From NCBI GenBank assembly GCA_900542875.1, contig UQPH01000039.1, positions 1 through 10,928 on the forward strand: a stretch of 10,928 nucleotides of DNA, given 5' to 3'. Under the pieces are notes generated by a model. The model was not told the origin of the DNA and did no database searches. It saw only the letters and a list, made by a program, of their open reading frames with translations. Positions within the stretch are counted from its first letter, which is position 1. Each line of letters opens with the position of its first letter. Shown one piece after another: positions 3,714-10,928 of the stretch. The position numbers were made by a program, and so were the translations under genes. The stretch is from an uncultured Eubacterium sp. (GTDB lineage Bacteria > Bacillota > Clostridia > Oscillospirales > Acutalibacteraceae).

Positions 3714-5903
3714 ATGTTTTTTAAGAATTTCAAAGTTTGGGAAACCGAACTTGCAGGCAGAAAATTGACCCTTGAAACAGGTAAGATGTGCGGCCTTGCA
3801 AACGCATCAATTCTTGCTCGCTACGGTGAGACAGAAGTGCTTTGTAATGTAACCGCTTCGGCAAAGCCGAGAGAGGGTGTAGACTTCTTCCCGCTCAGCG
3901 TTGACTATGAGGAGAAGATGTATTCCGTCGGCCGTATTCCCGGCTCATTCCAGAGAAGAGAGGGCAGAGCTTCCGAGAAAGCCATCCTCACATCCCGTTG
4001 CATCGACCGTCCTATCCGTCCGCTTTTCCCAAAGGATTTGCGTAATGACTGTTCGGTAGTTGCTACCGTTATGTCGGTTGATCCCGATTGCTCACCTGAA
4101 ATTACCGCTATGATCGGTGTTTCTGCCGCAATCGCTATTTCCGATATTCCGTGGGACGGACCTATCTCGGGTGTGAATGTAGGCCTTGTAGACGGAAACA
4201 TCGTTATTAATCCGGGTCTTGAGGACAGAGCAAAGAGCGATCTCGTTCTTACAGTTGCTTCAACAGCAGACCTTGTTGCTATGATCGAGGCAGGCGGTAA
4301 CGAAATCGATGACGACACAATGTTCAACGCCATTATGGCAGGCCACGAGGAAAACAAGAAGATTGTTAAGTTCATTCAGGGTATTGTAGATGAAATCGGT
4401 AAGCCGAAGTTTGCTTATGAGTCATCTGATCCGGACCCTGAAATTATGGCTGAAATCGAGGCTTTCTGTGCAGAAGATGTTAAGAAGGCACTTGATACAG
4501 ACGATAAGAACGTTCGTGATGAGGCTCTTCTTCCGATTTATGAGGCTGTTCACGAAAAGTATGATGAAAAATTCGAGGGCAATGAAGCAAAGATTGACGA
4601 GATTATGTATCTTGTTCAAAAGCACATTGTTCGTGCTTGGCTCAAGGACGAGCATAAGAGAGTTGACGGCAGAGGCATTGACGAAATCCGTCCTCTTAAT
4701 GCGGAGGTTGACCTTCTTTCAAGAGTTCACGGTTCAGGTTTGTTTACAAGAGGCCAGACTCAGGTGCTTTCTGTTGCAACACTCGGCCCTATGAACGATG
4801 CTCAGCAGCTTGACGGTCTTGATGAGCAGACCGAAAAGAGATATATCCACCACTACAACTTCCCGTCATACTCCGTAGGCGAAACAAAGCCGTCGAGAGG
4901 TCCGGGCAGAAGAGAAATCGGTCACGGTGCTCTTGCAGAAAAGGCTCTTGTTCCGGTACTTCCGTCAGTTGACGAGTTCCCGTACGCTATCCGTGTTGTA
5001 TCAGAAGTTCTTTCTTCAAACGGTTCAACATCACAGGGCTCAATCTGTGGTTCTACTCTTGCTCTTATGGCAGCAGGCGTTCCGATTAAAGCTCCGGTTG
5101 CAGGTATTTCCTGCGGTCTTATCACAGGTGATGAGGGCGTTTACGGCGACTTTATGACTATGGTTGATATTCAGGGTCTTGAGGACTTTTACGGCGATAT
5201 GGACTTCAAGGTAGCAGGTACTAAGAAGGGCATTACCGCTATTCAGATGGACCTTAAAGTACACGGTCTTACTCCGGAAATCATCAAAGAGGCTTTCGCA
5301 AAGACTCATAAGGCAAGAAATTATATCCTTGATGAGATTATGCTTCCTGTTATCAGCGAGCCTCGTAAGGAACTTTCAAAGTATGCTCCTAAGATGTATA
5401 CTCTTCAGATTGACCCGGATAAAATCGGTGATGTAATCGGTAAGGGCGGCAAGGTTATTCAGGAAATTCAGTCCGAATACGATGTTAAAATCAACATTGA
5501 GGAGGACGGCAGAGTTTATATTTCCGGCGTTGATGCAGAAAAGTGCGAGGGCGCTGTAAGCGTTGTTAAACTTATCGCTACCGACCCTGAGGTTGGCGCT
5601 TTCTATAACGGCGTTGTAACTCGTATTATGAACTTCGGCGCTTTCGTTGAGATTGCTCCGGGCAAGGAGGGACTTGTTCACATTTCCCGTCTTGATGTTA
5701 AGAGAACAGAAAAGGTAGAGGATGTCGTTAATGTCGGCGATTCAATCATCGTTAAGTGCATTGAAATCGACGATCAGGGCAGAATTAATCTTTCCAGAAG
5801 AGACGCATTAATCGAACTTGAAGGTATGACTCCCGAAAACGAGATTGACGAAACTCCTCGCAAGCCGAGAAGAGATAATCATCGCCGTGGCGACAGAAGA
5901 TAA
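3714..5903 (+). CDS. pnp: Polynucleotide phosphorylase (PNPase)
   Basis: A 729-residue polyribonucleotide nucleotidyltransferase, which degrades RNA 3'-to-5' with phosphate, releasing nucleoside diphosphates; it forms a ring-shaped trimer in the cytoplasm. Domains in order: first RNase PH-like core (about 10-145), helical linker (about 230-320), second, catalytic RNase PH-like core (about 325-550), KH domain (about 560-615) with its GKGG loop at 576-579, and S1 domain (about 626-697, GVVTRIMNFGAFVEI). The phosphate-binding SNGSTSQGS stretch is at 435-443, and the metal-site motif EDFYGDMDFKVAGT at 490-503 keeps both catalytic aspartates (D491, D497). The tail is short and ends in a basic RRDNHRRGDRR stretch. 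Full family length, no defects. ATG at 3714 with GAGAGG seven bases before it. Codon use is highly biased (CTT, GAC, GCA), as expected for a strongly expressed gene. Confidence 0.98.
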   Translation: MFFKNFKVWETELAGRKLTLETGKMCGLANASILARYGETEVLCNVTASAKPREGVDFFPLSVDYEEKMYSVGRIPGSFQRREGRASEKAILTSRCIDRPIRPLFPKDLRNDCSVVATVMSVDPDCSPEITAMIGVSAAIAISDIPWDGPISGVNVGLVDGNIVINPGLEDRAKSDLVLTVASTADLVAMIEAGGNEIDDDTMFNAIMAGHEENKKIVKFIQGIVDEIGKPKFAYESSDPDPEIMAEIEAFCAEDVKKALDTDDKNVRDEALLPIYEAVHEKYDEKFEGNEAKIDEIMYLVQKHIVRAWLKDEHKRVDGRGIDEIRPLNAEVDLLSRVHGSGLFTRGQTQVLSVATLGPMNDAQQLDGLDEQTEKRYIHHYNFPSYSVGETKPSRGPGRREIGHGALAEKALVPVLPSVDEFPYAIRVVSEVLSSNGSTSQGSICGSTLALMAAGVPIKAPVAGISCGLITGDEGVYGDFMTMVDIQGLEDFYGDMDFKVAGTKKGITAIQMDLKVHGLTPEIIKEAFAKTHKARNYILDEIMLPVISEPRKELSKYAPKMYTLQIDPDKIGDVIGKGGKVIQEIQSEYDVKINIEEDGRVYISGVDAEKCEGAVSVVKLIATDPEVGAFYNGVVTRIMNFGAFVEIAPGKEGLVHISRLDVKRTEKVEDVVNVGDSIIVKCIEIDDQGRINLSRRDALIELEGMTPENEIDETPRKPRRDNHRRGDRR

Positions 5904-5916
5904 TCTGATATATATG

Positions 5917-5946
5917 CACCTCCGTATTTTTTGCGGGGGTGTTTTT
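5917..5946 (+). terminator. Rho-independent terminator of pnp
   Basis: Bases 5917-5924 pair with 5934-5941 (8 bp, one G-U, GC-rich, 9-base loop), followed by TTTTT at 5942-5946. Starts 13 bases after the pnp stop. Confidence 0.9.
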
Positions 5947-5997
5947 ATATAAATTATGTAAAATTTATTTTACCGTCTGTTATTTTATATACCTTTG

Positions 5998-6006
5998 TGT
6001 TATAAT
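5998..6006 (+). promoter_or_regulatory. Extended -10 promoter of the ktrB-ktrA operon
   Basis: TGT-TATAAT at 5998-6006. The bases at -35 (about 5978-5983) fit the consensus poorly. The predicted start near 6013 gives a leader of about 40 bases, too short for a c-di-AMP (ydaO) riboswitch, which controls ktr genes in some Bacilli. Confidence 0.6.
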
Positions 6007-6051
6007 GTAGCCGTATTGATTTAATTAATAACGAATGAGAGAATTGTGCGT

Positions 6052-7389
6052 ATGTCAAATATTGTGCATAAGAAAAAAAGATTTTCTTCATCTAGAAAAA
6101 TTGTTCTCGGATTTGCGGCGACAATACTGGTCGGAGCGTTACTTTTAATGCTTCCCATATCGTCAAAAAGCGGTGTGGTAACTCCGTTTAATCAGGCACT
6201 TTTTACTTCGACGTCGGCAGTGTGCGTTACAGGTCTTGTGCTTAACGATACGGGCAGTTATTGGTCAGTCTTCGGTCAGGCTGTAATACTTTTGCTTATA
6301 CAAATCGGCGGACTAGGAGTTGTGACTGTTGCTGTTTCGCTTGCCATGCTGTCGGGGAAAAGGATTTCGCTTATACAGCGAAGTACATTGCAGGATGCAA
6401 TATCGGCGCCTAAGGTCGGCGGAGTTGTGCGATTGACCAGATTCATTTTGTGCGGTACTGCAATAACGGAACTTATAGGTATGCTTCTTATGCTCCCCGT
6501 GTTTTGCCGTGATTACGGCTTAAAGGGAATATGGATGTCGATGTTTCATTCCGTGTCGGCATTTTGCAATGCCGGATTTGATATATTGGGTACGGCGGAA
6601 AAACCTTTTGTTTCGTTGACGGGATATGCAAACAATCCGCTGATTAATATAACCGTAATGCTTTTAATTATAATCGGCGGAATAGGATTTTTTACCTGGA
6701 ACGATGTGTGCACAAATAAACTTCGCTTTAGACGTTATTCGCTTCAAAGCAAAATCGTCCTTTCAACAACATTGATTTTGATATTGGCTCCGGCAGTTTG
6801 GTACTTTATATTTGATTTTTCCGATATGCCGACAGGCGACGGCGTGCTCGGCTCTTTGTTTCAGGCTGTCACTCCCAGAACGGCAGGTTTTAACACCTAT
6901 GATTTGAATAAACTTTCATCTTCGTCAAAGGCGATTATGATATTTTTAATGTTGGTAGGCGGCTCGCCGAGTTCCACCGCCGGCGGTATGAAAACGACTA
7001 CTCTTGCGGTTCTTACGCTGAACGCTCTTTCTACTTTTAAGAAAAAAGAAAACGCAGAGATATTTGACAGAAGAATAGATAACAGCGTTATTAAAAATGC
7101 CGCAACTGTTTTTGCAATGTATTGCTCGCTGTTTTTTGTGGGCGGCGTGGCTATTTGTTCTATTGAGGGACTCAGCCTCAGCGATTGCCTGTTTGAAACT
7201 GCGTCGGCAGTCGGAACGGTAGGACTGACTCTCGGCATAACTCCGGAACTCGGTGTTGCTTCCCAGTTGATTTTGGTTGCGCTTATGTTTTTGGGCAGAG
7301 TCGGCGGACTCACCTTTGTATATGCAACAATAGTGGAAAAAAGGCGAAGCGGCGCAAAGTATCCGCTTGAAAAAATTACAGTAGGATAA
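6052..7389 (+). CDS. ktrB: Potassium uptake channel subunit, KtrB type (TrkH/KtrB family)
   Basis: A 445-residue integral membrane protein that forms the ion path of a Ktr potassium uptake system. The four membrane-pore-membrane repeats of the superfamily each show their filter: SAVCVTG (55-61), SAFCNAG (169-175), TPRTAG (274-279) and SAVGTVG (385-391), and the four filter glycines are all present. The glycine/serine-rich intramembrane gate loop GGSPSSTAGGMKTTT lies at 303-317, and the conserved pore arginine is R416 in FLGRVGG. Length matches KtrB/KtrD (about 445) rather than the longer TrkH of proteobacteria. I prefer the ATG at 6052 because GAGAGA (6037-6042) is nine bases away; a GTG at 6046 would add two residues. 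The RCK partner gene follows 13 bases later. By family, transport is probably Na+-dependent, but the sequence alone does not prove the coupling ion. Confidence 0.94.
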   Translation: MSNIVHKKKRFSSSRKIVLGFAATILVGALLLMLPISSKSGVVTPFNQALFTSTSAVCVTGLVLNDTGSYWSVFGQAVILLLIQIGGLGVVTVAVSLAMLSGKRISLIQRSTLQDAISAPKVGGVVRLTRFILCGTAITELIGMLLMLPVFCRDYGLKGIWMSMFHSVSAFCNAGFDILGTAEKPFVSLTGYANNPLINITVMLLIIIGGIGFFTWNDVCTNKLRFRRYSLQSKIVLSTTLILILAPAVWYFIFDFSDMPTGDGVLGSLFQAVTPRTAGFNTYDLNKLSSSSKAIMIFLMLVGGSPSSTAGGMKTTTLAVLTLNALSTFKKKENAEIFDRRIDNSVIKNAATVFAMYCSLFFVGGVAICSIEGLSLSDCLFETASAVGTVGLTLGITPELGVASQLILVALMFLGRVGGLTFVYATIVEKRRSGAKYPLEKITVG

Positions 7390-7402
7390 GAGGTATAAAG
7401 TT

Positions 7403-8050
7403 ATGAAAAATATTTTGCTTATAGGCTTGGGCAGATTCGGAAAGCATATTGCAATGGAAATGAATAATCTCGGCCACGAAATAATGGCGGTGGATAATAA
7501 TGAGGAAAGAGTAAATGCAGCTTTGCCATTCGTAACGAATGCTCAAATCGGAGACAGCACAAACAGCGAATTTTTGGAATCTCTCGGCGTTGATAATTAC
7601 GACGTGTGTTTTGTTACAATCGGCGGAAATTTTCAGAACTCGCTTGAAACCACTTCGCTTTTGAAAGAATTGGGCGCTAGGCTGGTTGTTTCCAGAGCGG
7701 AGAGAGATGTGCAGGAAAAATTCCTTTTGAGAAACGGAGCCGACGAGGTTGTTTATCCCGAAAAGCAAATTGCAAAATGGTCGTCTATTCGCTACACAGC
7801 CGACCATATTCTTGATTATATTAAAGTAGATGATTCTCATGCCATTTTTGAGGTTGCCGTTCCCAACAACTGGGTGGGCAAAACCGTGTCAAAACTTGAC
7901 ATAAGAAGAAAGTACGGAATAAATATTTTGGCTATTAAGCAAAGAGGCGATGTGGATGTTACCTTTTCGCCCGATACCGCACTTGAGAGCAATATGACCC
8001 TTTTGGTTATCGGAACATATAAGCAACTTCAAAGGTGCTTTCGTATTTGA
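7403..8050 (+). CDS. ktrA: Ktr potassium uptake regulatory subunit (KtrA type, RCK protein)
   Basis: A 215-residue cytosolic protein with one RCK_N (TrkA-N) nucleotide-binding domain (about 1-125) followed by an RCK_C (TrkA-C) domain (about 140-208). The Rossmann GxGxxG motif is GLGRFG at 8-13, with the acidic D31 at the end of the second strand where the nucleotide ribose is bound. Proteins of this family form an octameric ring under the KtrB dimer and open or close the channel in response to ATP/ADP; some RCK_C domains bind c-di-AMP. The single RCK unit marks it as KtrA-like, not the double-length TrkA of E. coli. ATG at 7403 with AAGAGGT eight bases upstream; 13 bases after ktrB, so it is co-transcribed, and a terminator follows at 8066. 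Confidence 0.94.
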   Translation: MKNILLIGLGRFGKHIAMEMNNLGHEIMAVDNNEERVNAALPFVTNAQIGDSTNSEFLESLGVDNYDVCFVTIGGNFQNSLETTSLLKELGARLVVSRAERDVQEKFLLRNGADEVVYPEKQIAKWSSIRYTADHILDYIKVDDSHAIFEVAVPNNWVGKTVSKLDIRRKYGINILAIKQRGDVDVTFSPDTALESNMTLLVIGTYKQLQRCFRI

Positions 8051-8065
8051 TATATCTGTTTTATT

Positions 8066-8107
8066 CGGCACCGTCGCATTTGTTTTGCGTCAGTGCCGTT
8101 ATTTTTC
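8066..8107 (+). terminator. Rho-independent terminator of the ktrB-ktrA operon
   Basis: CGGCAC (8066-8071) pairs with GTGCCG (8093-8098), and the stem continues inward through CGCA (8075-8078) and TGCG (8086-8089) past two mismatches. TTATTTTTC follows. Starts 16 bases after the ktrA stop. Confidence 0.85.
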
Positions 8108-8136
8108 TTGTAAAAAGGTGCAATATATAGTATAAT
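8108..8136 (+). promoter_or_regulatory. Sigma-A promoter of the 610-residue membrane protein gene
   Basis: TTGTAA (8108-8113), a 17-base spacer and a perfect TATAAT (8131-8136). Start expected near 8143, leader about 25 bases. The -35 box begins where the preceding terminator's T-tract ends. Confidence 0.8.
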
Positions 8137-8166
8137 CATAATACTACTTTTTAAGGAGATAAATTT

Positions 8167-9999
8167 ATGAATGATAAAATTCCGAATATGGACTACGATG
8201 CCGATGAAGTAATCGACAGCTTTAAGTCCAAATTCAAGTGGCCCGACAAGGACGATGTAGAGGTGGTTGTTAAGCCTAAGAACCTGCCTAAGAAAATTTT
8301 GCTTTCGCTTTTGACTACCGTTATTGTCGGAGCAGGCGCATATTATATGATGATTCCCGCACTTAATTTTAAGTCAACGGACTTTTATACCTTTATTTTT
8401 CTTCTTATTGCAGTGTTTGTCGGCTCGTTTTTCCTCTTTATCGGAGGGAATAAGAGGGCGGAGAGCAGTGCGTATTTTAAGAAAAAATCTGTTGTGCCTA
8501 TTGTGCTTGTTGTTGTGATTTTGGCTGTGATGCTTGTCGGCTGGCTTGTCGGTTGTACCTTCTTCAGAGCAAAGGATTACAGCAATCTTGTAACGGTTCA
8601 GGACAGCGACTTTTCCGAGGATTTTTCCGATATTAAGTATGACCAGGTGCCACGACTTGACGCCACAACCTCCAAGGTTCTTGCAGACCAGCAACTCGGT
8701 TCGCTAAGCGAATATAAGAGCCAGTACGTTGTATCGTCGGAATCGACTCAGATTAACTATCAGGGTCACCCTGTACGAGTTGCGTATCTCGAGTACGCCG
8801 ATGTGTTTAAGTGGTTCAATAATACAAAGAACGGCTTGCCGGCATATATGCTTATCGATCTTGTGAGCCAAAAGGTAACGGCTGTAAATTGTATCGACAA
8901 ATTCGGCGAGGGAATTAAGTATTCGCCCACCGAACTGTTTAACGAAAAATTGATTCGTCATTTGAGATTTCAATATCCTACCGCTATTATGGACACTTCG
9001 AATTTTGAAATAGACGATGAGGGACACCCTTATTGGATAACTCCCGTGCTTGATAAGACAATAGGTCTGTTCGGCGGTACCGATGTTAAGGGAGCAATCA
9101 TTACCGACGCATTAAACGGGGAAAGCACTTATCTCGATATTGATGCCGTTCGCAATGATAAGACATATAACTGGATTGATGTTGTTTACAGCGAGTCGCT
9201 TCTTATTCAGCAGTATAACTACCACGGCAAACTTTCGCAGGGATTTTGGAACTCGATTATTTTCCAAAACGATGTAAATGTAGCATCTCAGGGCAGCGGT
9301 AATATTGCCATGGACGATGATGTTTGGGTTTATACGGGCGTAACTTCGAGCGAATCGGACGCTTCAAACTTCGGCTTTATTTTCTGCAATCAGAGAACAA
9401 AAGAACTTAGGTATTATAAAAACGGCGGTGCAATAGAGAGTTCGGCTCAGCAGTCGGCAGAGGACGCTGTTCAAAATTACGGCTACCGTGCGATTTTCCC
9501 GATTCTTCTTGATATAGAGGAGCAACCCACCTACTTTATGTCTCTTTACGGTGACAGCTATACGGTTAAGGGTTATGCTCTTGTTAATCTTGATGATAAG
9601 ACCGTTGTCGGTACAGGTCTCTTGGACGTTGAAAAGAGCGATGCAGGAGCACTTAACGCCGCAGTTGAGAATTATATCGCAGCGCTTAAAGCCAAGAATA
9701 TAGTTGACGCATCGGCAGACGCAGACGATTATAAGGTTGACTCCGATGAGGATACTATTATTGACGAGAACGGTGAGGACGCTGCAAAACTGAATACCGT
9801 CAGCGGAGAAATTACGGATATTATGACCTCCGTAAATGACGGAAATACCGTTTACTATCTCCAAATTAACGGCAAGTATTACTATATCGCCGTTACGGAT
9901 TGTATGGATGTTCTTCTTATGAAAAAGGGCGACACCGTTACCGTAACTTTTGATAAGGATTCGGATACTTTTGTTCAAGCAAAAAGTATTAAAAAGTAA
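8167..9999 (+). CDS. Conserved membrane protein of unknown function with a large extracytoplasmic domain
   Basis: A 610-residue protein. The acidic N-terminus (1-39) is followed by three hydrophobic helices at about 43-66, 73-94 and 108-132. Positive charges before helix 1 (KPKNLPKK) and between helices 2 and 3 (NKR, FKKK) place the N-terminus and that loop inside, so everything after residue 133 should lie outside the membrane. The region 160-515 resembles, from memory, a well-conserved Firmicutes protein group of unknown function: markers are VPRLDATTSKVLADQQLGSL (161-180), a tyrosine-rich INYQGHPV block, IRHLRFQYPT (263-272), QGFWNSI (358-364), and QPTYFMSLYGD (453-463). A short PepSY-like strand pattern (YMLIDLVSQKVTAV, 227-240) recurs in feel at 469-484. 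An acidic linker (518-540) leads to a C-terminal module (545-608) with the alternating strand pattern of an OB-fold. No catalytic motif is evident. ATG at 8167 with AAGGAG eight bases upstream; transcribed alone, between ktrA and glyQS, neither of which explains its job. Confidence 0.9.
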   Translation: MNDKIPNMDYDADEVIDSFKSKFKWPDKDDVEVVVKPKNLPKKILLSLLTTVIVGAGAYYMMIPALNFKSTDFYTFIFLLIAVFVGSFFLFIGGNKRAESSAYFKKKSVVPIVLVVVILAVMLVGWLVGCTFFRAKDYSNLVTVQDSDFSEDFSDIKYDQVPRLDATTSKVLADQQLGSLSEYKSQYVVSSESTQINYQGHPVRVAYLEYADVFKWFNNTKNGLPAYMLIDLVSQKVTAVNCIDKFGEGIKYSPTELFNEKLIRHLRFQYPTAIMDTSNFEIDDEGHPYWITPVLDKTIGLFGGTDVKGAIITDALNGESTYLDIDAVRNDKTYNWIDVVYSESLLIQQYNYHGKLSQGFWNSIIFQNDVNVASQGSGNIAMDDDVWVYTGVTSSESDASNFGFIFCNQRTKELRYYKNGGAIESSAQQSAEDAVQNYGYRAIFPILLDIEEQPTYFMSLYGDSYTVKGYALVNLDDKTVVGTGLLDVEKSDAGALNAAVENYIAALKAKNIVDASADADDYKVDSDEDTIIDENGEDAAKLNTVSGEITDIMTSVNDGNTVYYLQINGKYYYIAVTDCMDVLLMKKGDTVTVTFDKDSDTFVQAKSIKK

Positions 10000-10032
10000 G
10001 AGACGGCAATATAAATTTCAATAATTGAAAAG

Positions 10033-10060
10033 CCCGTAGGAATCAATCCTACGGGTTTTT
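10033..10060 (+). terminator. Rho-independent terminator of the membrane protein gene (copy 1 of a duplicated hairpin)
   Basis: Bases 10033-10041 pair with 10047-10055 (9 bp perfect, 5-base loop), followed by TTTTT. The hairpin is identical over 23 bases to the one at 10328-10350, and similarity extends over about 45 bases (10026-10071 versus 10322-10366). Confidence 0.9.
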
Positions 10061-10114
10061 ATACTGTCGATAAAGCTCCTGAAGCTCGCCAATAAAATTA
10101 ACTAACTGTTTAAT

Positions 10115-10323
10115 GCCTCCTTTGTGTAAAGGGAGGTGGCAACACGAAGTGTTGACGGAGGGATTGTAAAAGTACCGCAAACATCGAGTTTACGGCACTT
10201 TTTGGCGTTTTTCGTTTTTTGCTCACAAGCGGTACCATCGTACAGCAAAGTTCGCAAGAAAACGAAATTCAGAACCTTTCTCAACAGCCTACAGCGTGTC
10301 GAAAATACCTTTTCGACACGCTG
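10115..10323. repeat. Palindromic intergenic repeat element (MITE/REP-like)
   Basis: This geneless stretch is a string of hairpins: 10116-10136 (8 bp, CCTCCTTT with AAGGGAGG), 10140-10154 (CAACAC-GAA-GTGTTG), 10170-10200 (13 bp on the minus strand with two wobbles, followed by TTTT), and 10292-10323 (14 bp perfect, loop TACC). The first two, with the following CGGAGGGATT, match a pattern I remember as a dispersed repeat between genes in Ruminococcaceae-type genomes; that identification is from memory. Short open frames inside it are by-products of the repeat and not genes. It lies between the convergent ends of the 610-residue protein gene and glyQS. Confidence 0.6.
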
Positions 10324-10350
10324 AAAACCCGTAGGAATCAATCCTACGGG
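10324..10350 (-). terminator. Rho-independent terminator of glyQS (copy 2 of the duplicated hairpin)
   Basis: Bases 10328-10336 pair with 10342-10350 (9 bp perfect). On the minus strand TTTT follows (10324-10327). It is 22 bases past the glyQS stop. TTTT also follows on the plus strand, so it may work in both directions. Same 23-base hairpin as at 10033-10055. Confidence 0.82.
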
Positions 10351-10371
10351 TTTTGTTATATTCGATTTGGC

Positions 10372-10928
10372 TTAGAATTTAATTTTTTCCTCGATGAACG
10401 CCTCAAGTTCCGAAATAGGAAGTCTAACCTGCTCCATTGTATCTCTGTCACGAACTGTTACACAGCCGTCCTCAACAGAGTCAAAGTCGTATGTGATGCA
10501 GTAAGGAGTACCGATTTCGTCTTGTCTGCGGTATCTCTTGCCGATTGAGCCTGCGTCATCATAATCAACCATAAACTTCTCTGAAAGGTTTTGGAACACT
10601 TTCTCAGCCTGCTCGTTGAGTTTCTTTGAAAGAGGAAGTACTGCGCACTTGTACGGTGCAAGAGTAGGGTGGAAGTGCATTACGATACGGGTATCGTTCT
10701 TCTCTGCATCAAGAACTTCTTCGTCATAAGCCTCACAAAGAACTGCGAGGAATAAACGCTCTACGCCGAGCGACGGCTCGATAACATACGGAACATATCT
10801 CTCGTTTGTTGTGCCGTCAAAGTATTCGAGGTTTTTGCCCGAAGTCTTGATGTGCTGTGTGAGGTCATAGTCGGTTCTGTCGGCAACGCCCCAAAGTTCA
10901 CCCCAACCGAACGGGAAGAGATATTCAA
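10372..10928 (-). CDS. glyQS: Glycyl-tRNA synthetase, single-chain dimeric type (3' part only; 5' end outside the window)
   Basis: The last 184 residues of a class II glycyl-tRNA synthetase that charges tRNA-Gly with glycine using ATP. Visible: GWGELWGVADRTDYDL (7-22 of the visible part), the class II motif 3 as EPSLGVER (50-57) with its ATP-binding arginine R57, and then the C-terminal anticodon-binding domain beginning about residue 87 (PTLAPYKCAVLPL) and including DDAGSIGKRYRRQDEIGTPYC. This is the alpha-2 (bacterial GlyQS / eukaryote-like) form and not the separate alpha and beta chains of E. coli. The reading frame is open to the window edge at 10928, so about 60 percent of the usual 460 residues lie outside. 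The stop TAA is at 10372-10374, with a terminator 22 bases further on. Confidence 0.96.
   Translation of the reverse strand, partial: EYLFPFGWGELWGVADRTDYDLTQHIKTSGKNLEYFDGTTNERYVPYVIEPSLGVERLFLAVLCEAYDEEVLDAEKNDTRIVMHFHPTLAPYKCAVLPLSKKLNEQAEKVFQNLSEKFMVDYDDAGSIGKRYRRQDEIGTPYCITYDFDSVEDGCVTVRDRDTMEQVRLPISELEAFIEEKIKF

Noticed and set aside
3905..4375. Antisense open frame of 156 residues inside pnp
   Set aside because: It mirrors the strongly biased codons of pnp, has no ribosome site and no recognisable domain; pnp on the other strand is unambiguous.
5998..6051. c-di-AMP (ydaO-type) riboswitch ahead of the Ktr operon
   Set aside because: Only about 40 bases separate the predicted start from the coding region, and no long structured leader is present.
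9364..9978. Antisense open frame of 204 residues inside the membrane protein gene
   Set aside because: It is a frame mirror of a gene with clear topology, promoter and ribosome site; no start signal or domain supports it.
10136..10324. Small protein genes in the glyQS-side intergenic region, on either strand
   Set aside because: They run through the hairpin repeats, lack ribosome binding sites and have low-complexity, family-less products; they are by-products of the repeat element.

Overview
The window looks like chromosomal DNA from a low-to-mid GC Firmicute of the class Clostridia, most likely an Oscillospiraceae/Ruminococcaceae-type gut bacterium. The evidence is: ribosomal protein L27 carries the cleavable Firmicutes N-terminal extension and its protease gene prp sits beside it; promoters are near-consensus sigma-A type; Shine-Dalgarno sites are strong; the glycyl-tRNA synthetase is the single-chain dimeric type; and an intergenic region holds palindromic repeats of a kind I associate from memory with Ruminococcaceae genomes. 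The taxonomic call is inference from gene content, not from a search.

Left part (1-1880, all minus strand): a membrane-anchored serine D,D-carboxypeptidase/PBP-like gene with AT-rich codon use, a decayed fragment of a TnpV-type transposon protein, a cluster of helically phased ATTAGC repeats, and an intact tRNA-Arg(CCU) with its own consensus promoter and terminator. The 3' end of a tRNA gene next to mobile-element debris suggests the edge of a degraded integrated element or genomic island.

Centre-left (1938-3019, minus strand): the rplU-prp-rpmA operon (L21, the L27-processing protease Prp, and L27), with a promoter, a leader hairpin and a strong terminator. Divergent from it, rpsO (S15) and pnp (polynucleotide phosphorylase) run on the plus strand (3102-5946). 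The rpsO leader can be folded so that a hairpin loop pairs with the Shine-Dalgarno sequence, which would suit S15 autoregulation. A terminator and an 82-bp imperfect palindrome separate rpsO from pnp.

Centre-right (5998-8107, plus strand): a two-gene potassium uptake operon of the Ktr type, with the membrane subunit (KtrB/TrkH family) followed 13 bases later by the cytosolic RCK regulatory subunit (KtrA). Next comes a separately transcribed 610-residue three-helix membrane protein of unknown function (8167-9999) with a large outward-facing domain.

Right edge (10026-10928): two near-identical hairpin terminators bracket a palindromic intergenic repeat element, beyond which lies the 3' end of glyQS on the minus strand, running out of the window. 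Apart from the remnant island and the repeat element, this is mostly housekeeping DNA. The most interesting unexplained signals are regulatory or structural: the ATTAGC array, the rpsO leader, the rpsO-pnp palindrome and the duplicated terminator.
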